A stretch of DNA of 64,000 bases from Dokdonella sp. (GCA_016712865.1 JADJQH010000002.1:1240001-1304000), one strand, 5' to 3'. Positions 44,005-54,335 are shown, counted from the stretch's first letter. The notes: generated by a model from the sequence alone, not told the origin. Translations and numbers: made by a program.

Positions 44005-46797
44005 CTATGGCCGCCACTGCTCCAGTTCCATGCGCTCCGGCGCGGTTTCATGGAACGCGGAACCCAGATCGGAAACGGACGCAACAAGCGCCTTCGCCTT
44101 GTCGGAATCTCCAGCACGTTCCTGCAAACGGGCGAGATCCAGCGCGTATTGCAGGATCAGCGGATGATGATCGCCCCAGGCGCGGCGGATCGCGGCCAAG
44201 GCCTGCTGGCTTGCCTTCAGGGCCGCAGGCAGATCGCCGTCCTGTTCGGCAATGCGCGCATTGAGCGCATCGCGCAAGGCCAGTTCGCGGTCATCCCAAC
44301 GGATATCGCCAGCCGCCAGTTGCGCCAACTGCTGGCGCGCGGGTTCAACCCGGTGTTGGTCGAGCTGACGCTCGACATCCAGCAAGATGAGCTTGACCAC
44401 GTTGCGATGGGTTGCATCGTGGCGCTTGCTGAAGCTGGCCAGCGCCTGTGCGGAGAGCGTTTCGGATTCGCGGTACTCGCCGCGCTTTTCAAGCAGCCGG
44501 CCCAGGTTGTATTCGGCACGCGCAACCATGGGACTGTCCACGTCCTGGGTGGCCTTGCGCACGGCCAGCGACTCACGGAACAGCGGCTCCGCCGCCCCGT
44601 AGTCGCCCATGTCCTCGTAAGCGGAGGCCAGGTTGTTGAGCGGCAATGCGTACGTGCTGGACTGCGTGCGACCCTTGCGGGCCAGGATCGCCATGCATTC
44701 ACGATACTGTTCGGCCGCTTCGTTGAACCGGCCAAGATCGTGCAACACGGACCCCAGTTCGTTGTGCGCGGATGACACCTTCTCGCTGTCCGCCCCGTAC
44801 AGGTCCAGGGCCAGGGCGAGATGCTGGCGACGCAACTCGAGCGCGCGCAGGCGATCACCACTCTCGGTCAGGGCGCGCGCATAGTTGCCCAGGCCGATTT
44901 CGTAATCGGGATTGTGCTCGCCATTGGCCTTGCGCTTGATTTGCAATGAACGCTCGAAATAGGCAAGCGACTGCGCGTGGTTTCCACGCTCCCTTTCCAC
45001 CAGGCCCAGGTTGTTGAGGTTGCCCGCGACCACGACTGCGTCCTTGCCGAACAGTCGCTCACGAATGGCCAGGGAATGCAGCAGAACGCGTTCCGCCTCG
45101 TCATGTTCGTCGGCATGTTCCAGCACCACGCCCAGGGTGTTGAGTGAATCGGCAATCTCGGCCGACTCCGGCGCCGTGTGCAACTCGCGCAGGCGCAAGG
45201 ACTCACGCGCCGCCTGCTCTGCCTTGCTGGCCGGAAATTCATTGTTGCTGTAGACAATGGCCAACTGGCTGAGCACACCGGCCGCGTCCAGCGGCTTGTC
45301 CACACGCGGGTCCTGGTAAAGCGCCGCCGCCTTGGCCAGCATGTCCACGGCACGCTGTGGCTCGCCGATGTAGCGGTAGGCGGTACCGATCACCGCCAGC
45401 AGCCTGGCCTTGATTGCGGGCGTATCGGTGAGCTCCTTTTCGATGCGCTGCGCCCCCTCGTCGAGCACGTCGCGTGCGCTGATTGCGCGATTCTGGTTGA
45501 GGTCGGGATTGGAAACATTGAACACCGAGACCAGGAATTCGCTGGCACGCTCCGCGGTCTGTGCCTCGATGCGCGCTGCGGCTTCGGCGGCACGCGCGCG
45601 GTCACGCTCTTGCGCAAGTTTCCAGGTGAACACCGTGGCACCGATCAGCATGACCAGCGCGGCGGCAAAGGCCGGCCAGCGCCTGCGCACAAGGCGGTTT
45701 GTTCGGTAAACCAGGGTCTGCGGGCGCGCGCCAATCGGGCGATGCTCAAGATGGCGTTGCAGGTCCAGACCCAGGGCTTCCGCGGATTCGTAGCGCTGCG
45801 CGGGATCGTTTGCCGTGGCCCGTTGCATGATCGCATCCAGGTCACCGCGCAGGCGCGAGCGCCACGGCATGTCGGCAGCAAGTTCACTCGGACGCACCTC
45901 GGCCTTGCCCAGCAAGGTGATGGTGTGGTCGTCGGCATCCACGCGCGCGCGCCTTCCCGCCAACAGCTCGAACAGGATCAGGCCCAGCGAATACACGTCG
46001 CTGGCAGTGCTGACCGGCTCGCCACGCAATTGCTCGGGACTCGCGTACAGCGGCGTGATCCATGCGCCTGCCGACCTTGCCTCGCGCGAGGCGGGTTGCT
46101 GGTCGAGCGCGCGCGCAATGCCGAAATCAAGCAGCACCGGATTGCCATCGGCGCGCACCAGCACATTGGACGGCTTCAGGTCGCAATGCACGATCAGGCG
46201 CTGATGGGCAAACTGCACGGCATCACAAACCTTGCGGAAAAGGCGCAGGCGCGATTCCAGATCCAGTTGCTGTCCGGCGCAGTGACGCTCGATCGGAATG
46301 CCCTCGATGTGTTCCATCACCAGATAGGGCTGCCCACCCGGCGTCGCGCCACCATCAAGCAGGCGGGCGATGTCCGGATGCTGCAACCTGGCCAGGATCT
46401 GCCGCTCGCGCGCGAAGTGCAGGAAGGTTTCCGCATCGGGCACGCCGCGGATCAGTTTGATCGCCACGCGCTGGTCGAAATGTCCGTCGCTGCGTTCGGC
46501 CAGGAAAACCGCGCCCATGCCACCGCTGCCGATCTCCTTGAGCAGGCGCCAGGAGCCGAGGCTGTCACCGGCGTGCAATTCCAGCGCGTCCTGCGACGTA
46601 TTGCCCGAACGTGGCGATTGCCCGTCGCGCCATGCGGAGGTTTCCGCATCGGCCATCAGGCGCGCATCGATCTCGGCGATCAGCAGCGGATCCGCGCCCA
46701 ACTCCAGCAGGCGCTTGTGTCGTGCCGATTCGGGCAAGTCACGTACCTCGGCATGCAGCCGGCGAATGGTTTCCTCATGTTCGTCGCCGCTGTCCAC
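44005..46797 (-). CDS. membrane Ser/Thr protein kinase with C-terminal TPRs
   Basis: A 930-residue protein. From GTG 46797 the kinase domain occupies about 80-350: glycine loop GSGGMG (90-95), VAIK (Lys114), HCDLKPSN (204-211, Asp206) and LDFG (224-226), with TPLYASPEQLRGE. A membrane helix follows at about 395-415 (WPAFAAALVMLIGATVFTW), then a long run of TPR motifs up to the end. This is the common Hanks-type layout of a membrane kinase with an outside repeat domain. GTG 46797 is chosen since GAAGG sits 4 nt before it, and an ATG at 46854 would overlap the symporter gene. Targets unknown. Confidence 0.9.
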   Translation of the reverse strand: MDSGDEHEETIRRLHAEVRDLPESARHKRLLELGADPLLIAEIDARLMADAETSAWRDGQSPRSGNTSQDALELHAGDSLGSWRLLKEIGSGGMGAVFLAERSDGHFDQRVAIKLIRGVPDAETFLHFARERQILARLQHPDIARLLDGGATPGGQPYLVMEHIEGIPIERHCAGQQLDLESRLRLFRKVCDAVQFAHQRLIVHCDLKPSNVLVRADGNPVLLDFGIARALDQQPASREARSAGAWITPLYASPEQLRGEPVSTASDVYSLGLILFELLAGRRARVDADDHTITLLGKAEVRPSELAADMPWRSRLRGDLDAIMQRATANDPAQRYESAEALGLDLQRHLEHRPIGARPQTLVYRTNRLVRRRWPAFAAALVMLIGATVFTWKLAQERDRARAAEAAARIEAQTAERASEFLVSVFNVSNPDLNQNRAISARDVLDEGAQRIEKELTDTPAIKARLLAVIGTAYRYIGEPQRAVDMLAKAAALYQDPRVDKPLDAAGVLSQLAIVYSNNEFPASKAEQAARESLRLRELHTAPESAEIADSLNTLGVVLEHADEHDEAERVLLHSLAIRERLFGKDAVVVAGNLNNLGLVERERGNHAQSLAYFERSLQIKRKANGEHNPDYEIGLGNYARALTESGDRLRALELRRQHLALALDLYGADSEKVSSAHNELGSVLHDLGRFNEAAEQYRECMAILARKGRTQSSTYALPLNNLASAYEDMGDYGAAEPLFRESLAVRKATQDVDSPMVARAEYNLGRLLEKRGEYRESETLSAQALASFSKRHDATHRNVVKLILLDVERQLDQHRVEPARQQLAQLAAGDIRWDDRELALRDALNARIAEQDGDLPAALKASQQALAAIRRAWGDHHPLILQYALDLARLQERAGDSDKAKALVASVSDLGSAFHETAPERMELEQWRP

Positions 46798-46804
46798 GCA
46801 GCCT

Positions 46805-48109
46805 TCAGGTTTGGTCTTGCGTCGAAGCGGCCCCGTCCGAATCGCCGCTGCCATTGGACACCACCACCGCCGCAGCGAGGTCACCGGTCACGTTGAGCGT
46901 GGTGCGGCACATGTCGAGCAGGCGGTCGACACCGAGGATCAGGCCGATGCCTTCAGCCGGTACGCCGACCATGCCACAGATCATGGCGATCACCGGCAGC
47001 GATCCTGCCGGCACACCCGCGGTGCCGACGCCACCGAGGATGCAGACCAGCATGACCACGACCTGCTGGGTCAGGCTGAGATCGATGTTGAAGAACTGCG
47101 CGAGGAACAGCACGGTGACGCCTTCAAACAGTGCGGTGCCGTTCTGGTTTGCGGTGGCGCCCACGGTCAACACGAAGCGCGCAACCTTGCGCGGCAATTT
47201 GAGTTCCTCATCGGCCACCTTCAGGGCGGTGGGCAAGGTCGCATTGCTTGATGCGGTGGAGAATGCCATGACGATGGCTTCCTGCGAGCCACGGAAGAAG
47301 GCAATCGGCGACATGCCGCCAAGCCAGCGCACGCTGAGCGAGTAGACGATGAAGAAATGGATGGACATGGCCAACAGCGCAACGCCGACGTAGCCGGCCA
47401 GTTTGGTCAGCAGGTCCCAGCCAAACGCCGCGGCAAGATTGAACACGAGGCAAGCCACGGCATACGGTGCAAGGCGGATGACCAGGTGAATCAGGGTCAT
47501 GCAGATCTCGAACACGCCTTCGACCACATCCTTGGTTTTCTGCGCCAGCGGCGAGCGCGTCAGCACGATGCCGATGCCGAACATCAGCGCGAAAAACATG
47601 ACGGCCAGGATGTCGTTGTCGGCCGCGGCGCGGATGACATTGGTCGGCACGATGTTGAGCAACAGGTCGATGCCGGAACCTTGCATGGCGCTGCTGGCGA
47701 CGATCTTCTGCGCATTCTCGCTGGCATCGGCCAGCAGCTGCTGGGCGACCGCCGGATCAACCCCGGCACCGGGCTTGAACAGGTTGACCAGTGTGATGCC
47801 GATGGCCACGGCAATGGAGGAAACGCACACCGTGAAAGCCAGGGTTTTCCAGCCGACACGCCCGAGCGAACGCAGGTCGCCCATTTCGGCAATGCCAACC
47901 ACCAGCGCGGAGAACAACAAGGGGATGACCAGCATGAACAACAGGCGCAGGAAAATCTTGCCCACCGGCTGGGTGACCCATTGCATCAGCCACTCAACCC
48001 AGGCCAGATGGGCAGCACCACTCCAGTGCACCGCAAGGCCTGTGCCCAGGCCGAGCACAAACCCGATCAGCATCTTCGTATGCAGGGCCATGCCGGTGCC
48101 TGTGCTCAT
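46805..48109 (-). CDS. dicarboxylate/amino acid:cation symporter (DAACS)
   Basis: A 434-residue protein with about eight membrane helices and two hairpins. Family motifs: FSTASSNATLPTAL (Ser-rich reentrant loop) and NQNGTALFEGVTVLFLAQ, then GVGTAGVPAGSLPVIAMIC, which bind sodium and substrate in GltPh-like transporters. It takes up glutamate, aspartate or C4-dicarboxylates. The kinase gene starts 8 nt after its stop, so the two may be co-expressed. The start is 48109 or the ATG at 48091. Confidence 0.93.
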   Translation of the reverse strand: MSTGTGMALHTKMLIGFVLGLGTGLAVHWSGAAHLAWVEWLMQWVTQPVGKIFLRLLFMLVIPLLFSALVVGIAEMGDLRSLGRVGWKTLAFTVCVSSIAVAIGITLVNLFKPGAGVDPAVAQQLLADASENAQKIVASSAMQGSGIDLLLNIVPTNVIRAAADNDILAVMFFALMFGIGIVLTRSPLAQKTKDVVEGVFEICMTLIHLVIRLAPYAVACLVFNLAAAFGWDLLTKLAGYVGVALLAMSIHFFIVYSLSVRWLGGMSPIAFFRGSQEAIVMAFSTASSNATLPTALKVADEELKLPRKVARFVLTVGATANQNGTALFEGVTVLFLAQFFNIDLSLTQQVVVMLVCILGGVGTAGVPAGSLPVIAMICGMVGVPAEGIGLILGVDRLLDMCRTTLNVTGDLAAAVVVSNGSGDSDGAASTQDQT

Positions 48110-48259
48110 GCGGTCACCACGCGCTGCGCGCCGCCTGTGCGTGGCAAGGATGATCGGCGTGCAACGATGGCTTGGTTCATGAGGAGGTCTGCTCGCGCGG
48201 CCTGCGTGGAATCAACTCCTAGTGTGCCGCATGCGTCGCCGTCGTGAAACCGAAAGTGT

Positions 48260-49969
48260 TCAGCCTGCCTTGCGCGAAGGCGGATACAGCGGCGGCAACG
48301 CAGAGGCCGACTCAACGTTTTTGCCTGGTCGAATCCAGGCGAGACCCGGGCGGAACGCGCGTGCCAGATGCGAGGCCACGCCATCGGCGCTGTCTCCCGC
48401 GTAGCGCACGCGTTGCAGCGACTGGATCGCCTGGCATTGATCGGCATCGGACAGCAGAAGTGCGAGCTCACCCAAATTGCGCAGGTCCGGATTGTGCATG
48501 CGCGCCCAGCCCAGCAAGGTGCGTTCCGCTTCCGCCAGGTCGGCCATCGCGCACGCACGCAGGAAGGCATCGCGCCCACCGCCGGCCAGTGCAACGGACA
48601 TGCGCTGCGGCTGGGCGCGGAGTTTGCGGCGTGAGCGCCACCACAGCAGCACGGTCGCCAGCCACAGGCCGGCAAACAGGAAACTCAGCAAGCGCCAGCG
48701 TTGTGCCGATGCCGCATTGGCTGCGCCCGGGTAAATGATCGGTGTCGTGCTGGCCGCGGGCGCGGCGGAACCGGAGATCGCGTCGGCCGCCGAGGATTGT
48801 CCGCCAGCCGGGGTGCTGCTGGTACCCGCGGCCACGACGCGGACAGAATGTTCCGGCAACACCGCCGTTTCCATGCGGTCGTTGGTGGTGTCCCACCATT
48901 GCACTCGCATTTCCGGCAGGACCAGCGTGCCCGGCCGGGAGGCGACCACGGCAAATTTTCGCGTGCGCTCGCCATACAGCCAGGTACCATCGTCACGGGT
49001 TCGCGTTTCGGATTTGTCCGCATAGACATCGGCGCCGGCAGGTGAGGGCATTTCCAGCTCCGGCAGCTGTTCAAAGCCCAGCCCCTGCGCACGCAGCTTG
49101 ACCGTGCGCGTCAGGGGTTCTCCGAGCGCGACCTCATCGGGCAGCGTCGTTTCATCGGTGATGCTCAAGGCCTGCGCTGGCAACCACGGGGCATTGCCCC
49201 AGCTCGCCGGCCTGCCACGCACCTCGATACTGAGCGCTTCGGATCGCGCGCTGACTGCACGGCCGCGGCGGAAGAAACTGCCCGGATCGGTGTTGTCCAG
49301 GGCACTGCCACGAAAATTCAGACCGGGTATTTCCAAGGCTCCACTGTGTTCCGGCGTGATCGCGTAATTGCGCTCAAGCACCTGGTAGCGCCGGCCATTG
49401 AGGTTGGTCGCGTACTGCTTGTCGCGCCCGAGTTTTTGCACATGCGCGGAATCGATGGCAGGTTCATCCAGCGCGCCTTCACTCAGGTCAACGGCAAAGT
49501 GCAGTTTGACCGTGAGTCGAATCTGTTGTTGGACATACGGCGAGAGGGGCTGCGCATCCACGGTGATGAAGATGGCATCGCCCGCCGCACCCTGGCGCGT
49601 GGTTGCTGCAGGCATCACCACCAGGACCAGCGGCTGCGTCTTTGCCGAGCCGATGTCGAAAGCCGGAATGGTGAGGCTGCCTGCATGCCTGGGTTCAAGT
49701 CCGATGGCCCAGACCGTCTTCGAACTGGCGCTGCCATTGACCAGGCTCATCTGGCGACTGGACTGCGTGCCCAGGGTGTTGAAGTCGGAGTCGAGCACGC
49801 TGAAATCCGGCTGGCTCGCGCTGCCGCCCTCGACTTCCACGTTGAGGGTGACGGTTTCACCCATTTGCATGGTGTTGCGATCAAGCCAGGCGCGCGCATT
49901 GTCGGCGGCCTCGGCGGAGATCGGCACGATCAACATCAAGGCCAGCATCATGCAAATCCGGAATTTCAT
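48260..49969 (-). CDS. BatD-like protein (oxygen-tolerance/Bat operon)
   Basis: A 569-residue protein from ATG 49969: signal peptide (about 1-21, AEA-A), then repeated Ig-like segments of beta type (VTLNVEVEGGSASQPDFSVLD, IRLTVKLHFAVDLSEG, LTRTVKLRAQGLGFEQLPELEMP) and one membrane helix near 425-445 (LLSFLFAGLWLATVLLWW). Position and topology match BatD. ATG 49969 overlaps the BatB/C stop (TGATG) and follows GAAGGG. It may assist assembly of protein complexes in the periplasm; precise function unknown in the family. Confidence 0.85.
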   Translation of the reverse strand: MKFRICMMLALMLIVPISAEAADNARAWLDRNTMQMGETVTLNVEVEGGSASQPDFSVLDSDFNTLGTQSSRQMSLVNGSASSKTVWAIGLEPRHAGSLTIPAFDIGSAKTQPLVLVVMPAATTRQGAAGDAIFITVDAQPLSPYVQQQIRLTVKLHFAVDLSEGALDEPAIDSAHVQKLGRDKQYATNLNGRRYQVLERNYAITPEHSGALEIPGLNFRGSALDNTDPGSFFRRGRAVSARSEALSIEVRGRPASWGNAPWLPAQALSITDETTLPDEVALGEPLTRTVKLRAQGLGFEQLPELEMPSPAGADVYADKSETRTRDDGTWLYGERTRKFAVVASRPGTLVLPEMRVQWWDTTNDRMETAVLPEHSVRVVAAGTSSTPAGGQSSAADAISGSAAPAASTTPIIYPGAANAASAQRWRLLSFLFAGLWLATVLLWWRSRRKLRAQPQRMSVALAGGGRDAFLRACAMADLAEAERTLLGWARMHNPDLRNLGELALLLSDADQCQAIQSLQRVRYAGDSADGVASHLARAFRPGLAWIRPGKNVESASALPPLYPPSRKAG

Positions 49970-51921
49970 CACTGCCCTTCTCCGCGCTGGCGTCTTTCGT
50001 ACTCAAGCTGGAACTTGCGGCGCAACAAGCCGCCCGGATCATCCGGCACCCGTTGCAGCCATTGGTTGAGCGCCTGGCGTTGTTCGTTCTGCGCCTGTTC
50101 CGCAGGGCTGGGGGCCGCTATCGCTTGTGTATCCGTTGCCTTGTCCTCAAGCGCCTGGTCGATGGCTTGCGACAAGGCCTGCTGTTGCGCCTGTTGCTGC
50201 TTCTGCTGTTGCGCAGCGGCATCCTTCGATGCGGGCGCTTTCGATTGATCGGAGGATGCGTGCTTGCCGGGGTCATCGTCTGCGGACTCCGAAGGCTGTC
50301 CTTGCTGTTCATTGGTCTGATCATCCTGGGGCTGGCTGCCGTTCTCGCCGGACTCATCCCCCGGTTTTTGCTGCGATGACTGCTGGTCGGAATCGGGCTG
50401 CTGTCGGGATGGATCCTGATCCTCACCCTTGGAACCGGACTGCTGATCCTGCTGCGAAGCATCCGAGGAGTCGCCGCTTGCGCTGGATTGCTGGTTTTCC
50501 TGCTGATCCTTGTCGCCCTTCTGGTCTTGCGAGCGCTTCTTCGATTCCTGCTGCTGCCGCTTCAGCCAGTCCTCGACTGCCTGCTTGTTCGCCTTGGCAT
50601 CGTCCATGGCGGGATCCGTCGCCAAGGCCTGCTCGTAGGCCGCGATGGCATCCTCGTACTTGCCGGATTTGGCCAGGGCATTGCCGAGGTTGTAATGCGC
50701 ATCCGCACCGTCGCCCTGGCGCCATGCAGACTCCGCTTCGGCAAAATCCTCTGCCCGATAGGCAGCGCTACCGCGCCATGCCGGGTCGCGCGCCAAGGCT
50801 TGTGCGCGCGCGGCATCACCCTCCGCCAATGCCTGTGCCGCCTGCTGATCCGCTCGCAGCCAGAGATCGCGCAATTCGAAGGCCTGTGCCTGCGGCGGCG
50901 ACGCCAGCGCGAACAGGGCCACGCTCATCAACCATCCGCGACGAAACGCGAGCAGAGCCAGGGGCAGGAGTAGCAGCACCAGCCATGGGCCGCGATCGCG
51001 GAAGCGCTCGCTGAGGGCATGGCGCGCGGAGTCGCTGGCTTGTGCCTTGCCAAGGTCGATGCCGCCAAGCAACACGTCGATATCGTGACGATCATTGCCC
51101 AAGGTGACGTAGCGTCCACCGCCTGCGCTCGCCAGTTGTTCAAGTTCTGCCTGCGCAAGCCGCGGCAACACGATGTTGCCGTTGGCATCCTGCAGGAATC
51201 CGCCCTGCGGCAAGGGCACTGGCGCACCCTTGCTTGTTCCGACGCCGAGCACGGACACGCGCAACCCGGCCTCGAACGCACGACGTGCGGCGGCCTCGGC
51301 CTTTGCGCTGCTGCTGTCGGCCAGCAGGATCAGCTCGCCACGCTTGAATCCGGCCTGCTCCAGCAGGCGTTGTGCTTCGGCAATCGCGCGTTCGGGCGCA
51401 TTGCCAACCACCGGCATGATTCCCGGATCCATCGCGTCGACGAGGTTGCGCACGGTGTTCACGTCGCTGGTCAGCGGCGCAGCGACAAACGCATCGCCGG
51501 CATAGCCAATCAGCGCAGTCTCGCGGTCGCGACTGGCTTCGAGAATGTCGTTGATCTTGAAACGGGCGCGCTCAAGTCGGGTTGGCTTCACATCACCGGC
51601 CAGCATGGTGGGCGAGAGTTCGATGGCGAGGATTCGGGCGGCGTCGTTGCGGAACAGCGGCATCGGTTCGCGCTCCCAGGCCGGACCGGCCAGGGCCAGG
51701 CAGGCGATCATCCACGCCATTGCTGCAAGCCAGGCGGCCGCGTTGTGGCGATGCGCAGGGGCCTGCTCAATGAGGTGCGGCAGCAGATGCGCGTCGACGA
51801 ATTCGCCCCACGCGCCTGCGCTGCGGCTTTGTCGACGCCATGCCCAGCCAAGCAGGGGCAGCAGCAACACGGCGAGCAACCACCAGGGTCGCAGGAAATG
51901 AAAATCGGCCAGCGCCATCAT
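49969..51921 (-). CDS. BatB-BatC fusion: VWA domain plus TPR and Gln/Ser/Asp-rich tail
   Basis: A 650-residue protein: two N-terminal membrane helices (about 10-28 and 62-80), a VWA domain (about 90-280), two more helices (about 310-345), then a TPR pair (about 400-450: ADAHYNLGNALAKSGKYEDAIAAYEQAL) and a low-complexity Q/S/D/E/K tail to the end. BatB and BatC are often separate genes. The MIDAS loop, DxSxS in active VWA domains, is ELSPT here, so metal binding may be weak or lost. The start overlaps BatA (ATGATG); ATG 51918 is equally possible. Confidence 0.88.
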   Translation of the reverse strand: MMALADFHFLRPWWLLAVLLLPLLGWAWRRQSRSAGAWGEFVDAHLLPHLIEQAPAHRHNAAAWLAAMAWMIACLALAGPAWEREPMPLFRNDAARILAIELSPTMLAGDVKPTRLERARFKINDILEASRDRETALIGYAGDAFVAAPLTSDVNTVRNLVDAMDPGIMPVVGNAPERAIAEAQRLLEQAGFKRGELILLADSSSAKAEAAARRAFEAGLRVSVLGVGTSKGAPVPLPQGGFLQDANGNIVLPRLAQAELEQLASAGGGRYVTLGNDRHDIDVLLGGIDLGKAQASDSARHALSERFRDRGPWLVLLLLPLALLAFRRGWLMSVALFALASPPQAQAFELRDLWLRADQQAAQALAEGDAARAQALARDPAWRGSAAYRAEDFAEAESAWRQGDGADAHYNLGNALAKSGKYEDAIAAYEQALATDPAMDDAKANKQAVEDWLKRQQQESKKRSQDQKGDKDQQENQQSSASGDSSDASQQDQQSGSKGEDQDPSRQQPDSDQQSSQQKPGDESGENGSQPQDDQTNEQQGQPSESADDDPGKHASSDQSKAPASKDAAAQQQKQQQAQQQALSQAIDQALEDKATDTQAIAAPSPAEQAQNEQRQALNQWLQRVPDDPGGLLRRKFQLEYERRQRGEGQ

Positions 51922-52922
51922 GTGGACACCTGAGTCAGGCGTCGATGCATGCGCAGCGACGGTTGCAGCAATCCTGCAATCGACAGCAGCATGGCCGCCA
52001 GCAAGGGCAGCCAGAACAACTCATCCACCGGACGCAGGGTTTCCGTCTTGTCGGCGACCGGCTCCAGCTGGCTGATCTCCTGGTAGATGCCGGCAAGCTC
52101 GGCGGTGTCGCGGGCACGGAAGAACTTGCCACCGGTACTCTCGGCCATCCGGGTCAGCATCGGCGCATTGAGGTTGGCGGAAGGGTTGACCGTGCGTTGA
52201 CCGAAGAAACTGTCGATGGTGACCGCGTCGGCGCCAATGCCGATGGTGTAGACGCGCACCTTGTTCGCCACGGCCAATTCCGTGGCCTTTTCCGGAGGCA
52301 ACTCACCGGCATTGTTGACGCCATCGGTCAGCAGGATCACCACGCGCTGTCCCTCGGGTCGGTCCAGCAGTCGCTTCACGGCCAGGCCCAGGGCATCGCC
52401 GATGGCGGTTTCGCGACCGGCCAGACCAATCACGGCATCGCGCAATTGGCTGGAAACGGTTTTCAGGTCGAATGTAAGCGGCGTCAGCATGTAGGCGTTC
52501 GATCCGAACAGGATCAAGCCGACGCGATCGCCTTGCCTACGCTGGATGAAGTCCGAAGCGATCATCTGCACGACCGAAAAGCGATCCGCAGCGCTGCCAC
52601 CGACCTGCATGTCGGCTGTGCTCATGCTGCCCGAGGTATCCACCGCGAGCAGCAGATCGCGGCCGCTGCGTGGCACGTCTTCGGCCTCGCCCAACCATTG
52701 CGGTCGTGCCGCGGCCAGCAGCAACGCGGCCCATGCCAACATGGCAAGCACGCGGCTCCAGCGCGATGCCAGGCCGCGCACGGCGGATTCTTCCAAGGCC
52801 ACGCCGACATGGGGAAGATGCAGCACGCCGCGGGTCAGGGTACGCGCACGCGGCAACAGCCAAGCGGCGATCCAGGGCAGCGGCAGCGCCAACAGCAACC
52901 ATGGCCAGGCCAACTCAAGCAT
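51918..52922 (-). CDS. BatA-like VWA domain membrane protein
   Basis: A 334-residue protein with N-terminal helices (about 5-25 and 55-72), a VWA domain with intact MIDAS loop DTSGSMS and DGVNNAG, and a C-terminal helix near 305-325. It is the metal-competent partner of the neighbouring BatB-like protein. Start ATG 52922 overlaps the DUF4381 gene by 8 nt. Confidence 0.9.
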   Translation of the reverse strand: MLELAWPWLLLALPLPWIAAWLLPRARTLTRGVLHLPHVGVALEESAVRGLASRWSRVLAMLAWAALLLAAARPQWLGEAEDVPRSGRDLLLAVDTSGSMSTADMQVGGSAADRFSVVQMIASDFIQRRQGDRVGLILFGSNAYMLTPLTFDLKTVSSQLRDAVIGLAGRETAIGDALGLAVKRLLDRPEGQRVVILLTDGVNNAGELPPEKATELAVANKVRVYTIGIGADAVTIDSFFGQRTVNPSANLNAPMLTRMAESTGGKFFRARDTAELAGIYQEISQLEPVADKTETLRPVDELFWLPLLAAMLLSIAGLLQPSLRMHRRLTQVST

Positions 52923-53397
52923 GGACGTCGACCTCGCCCAGTGCGTGCTGCAACCAGCGCCGCGACAGCGCGATCAGTGCGGGCGCATCGATGTCCGCGC
53001 GCGACCGGTAGGGTGCGTCCAGCAGCACGCGACCCACGCCACTGCAAAACTCGCTGCCGCGCATTCGATCATCGAGAAACCGCAACCAGGCTTCACCCTG
53101 CAAGGCCGCACTGCGCGTATCGAGCAGGCGACCAGCACGCCTGAGCACGGCGGAAACCCGGGCGGCAAGCTCGGCGCCATTGTCGGCAGCGGCATGCGCG
53201 GCTACCGCCTGGTCGAACTCCGCCAACACGCGGCGATGCCACCGTCGCCTGCGCACGCTTCGCAGCAACCACCGCCCTGCCCACAGCACCAGCGCGACCA
53301 CGAGCAGCGCCAACACCCACCAACCGGGTGCGGGCGGCCACCAGGAGGGGTCCGGTGGCAGGTGGATGTCGCGCAGTTGGGGGCCGTCCGCATTCAT
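52915..53397 (-). CDS. DUF4381 family membrane protein (Bat operon)
   Basis: A 160-residue protein: LRDIHLPPDPSWWPPAPGWW before one membrane helix (about 27-45), then a charged cytoplasmic helical part with EAWLRFLDDR. This is the usual small protein between DUF58 and BatA. ATG 53397 overlaps the DUF58 stop by 4 nt (ATGA). Confidence 0.85.
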   Translation of the reverse strand: MNADGPQLRDIHLPPDPSWWPPAPGWWVLALLVVALVLWAGRWLLRSVRRRRWHRRVLAEFDQAVAAHAAADNGAELAARVSAVLRRAGRLLDTRSAALQGEAWLRFLDDRMRGSEFCSGVGRVLLDAPYRSRADIDAPALIALSRRWLQHALGEVDVHA

Positions 53398-54335
53398 GCC
53401 TGTGAATCCCGCGGGCCGACACTGCGTTGGGTGAATGGGGCAAGACTGCGGCGCAGATCCGAATCGGTCGAAAGATCGACCACGCGCGCACCGATGCGCT
53501 GCAATTCGCTGCGAAGTCTCAGGCGTCGCTCGGCGAAGGATTGCGACCACTGCGTGCGCATTCGCAGGTTGCCGAAATCAAGCACGTGGCGCTTGCCGGC
53601 CAGACTCAGTGCAAAGCGGCCTCCCGGTGGTGGATGCTGTTCGAGCTGATCGCTCAAGAGCACGGCGCCAAGTTCATGTCGCCCCGCGCTGCGCAGCAGG
53701 GCCGGTGATGATTGCGCATCCACGCTGAAGCCATCGCTCACCAGGATCAGACGCATGCCCGGCCGCAGCAGGCGTCGCGCTCGTTCAAGTCCGCTGGACA
53801 AGGCTTCACTGTCCTCGCCAGCGGCGTGGTCCCAATCGCGCAAGGCACGCAACACCTGCAGGACACCGCGTCGGCCCCGTGCCGGCTTGACCTCGGCGGT
53901 AATGCCACCGCCAAAGCCGCAGATGCCCACGCGATCACCATTGGCGCTGGCCAGCCAGGCCAGCAGGCTGGCCGCCCGAGCCGCCTGCACGCTCTTGAAG
54001 CGCACGCGCGTGCCGAAGCGCATGCCGGGATTGAAATCCACCAGCAACAACAAGCCGCGCTCGCGCTCCTCTTCGAACAACTTGGTGTGCGCACGCCCAC
54101 TGCGGGCGGTTACCCGCCAATCCATGTGGCGAATGTCATCGCCCGGCTGATAGATGCGCGACTCGCGAAAGTCCACGCCGCGTCCGCGCCAGCGTGAAAG
54201 GTGCAGGCCGCTTTGCGCAGCCGTGGCTCGCTTCGACTCAGCCAAGGCCGCTCCACGCGCCAGCGCACAGATCGCCAGCAACTCGGGCAAGGCCACGCGG
54301 ATGGCGGATTCATCAGTGGTGTTTGCGGAATTCAT
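53394..54335 (-). CDS. DUF58 domain protein (Bat operon)
   Basis: A 313-residue protein with the DUF58 signature: GRGVDFRESRIYQPGDDIRHMDWRVTARSGRAHTKLFEEERERGLLLLVD (spread over about 45-100), then a VWA-like fold. It usually accompanies a MoxR ATPase. ATG 54335 gives a normal N-terminus (MNSANTTDES); the frame stays open upstream without a ribosome site. Confidence 0.9.
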   Translation of the reverse strand: MNSANTTDESAIRVALPELLAICALARGAALAESKRATAAQSGLHLSRWRGRGVDFRESRIYQPGDDIRHMDWRVTARSGRAHTKLFEEERERGLLLLVDFNPGMRFGTRVRFKSVQAARAASLLAWLASANGDRVGICGFGGGITAEVKPARGRRGVLQVLRALRDWDHAAGEDSEALSSGLERARRLLRPGMRLILVSDGFSVDAQSSPALLRSAGRHELGAVLLSDQLEQHPPPGGRFALSLAGKRHVLDFGNLRMRTQWSQSFAERRLRLRSELQRIGARVVDLSTDSDLRRSLAPFTQRSVGPRDSQA

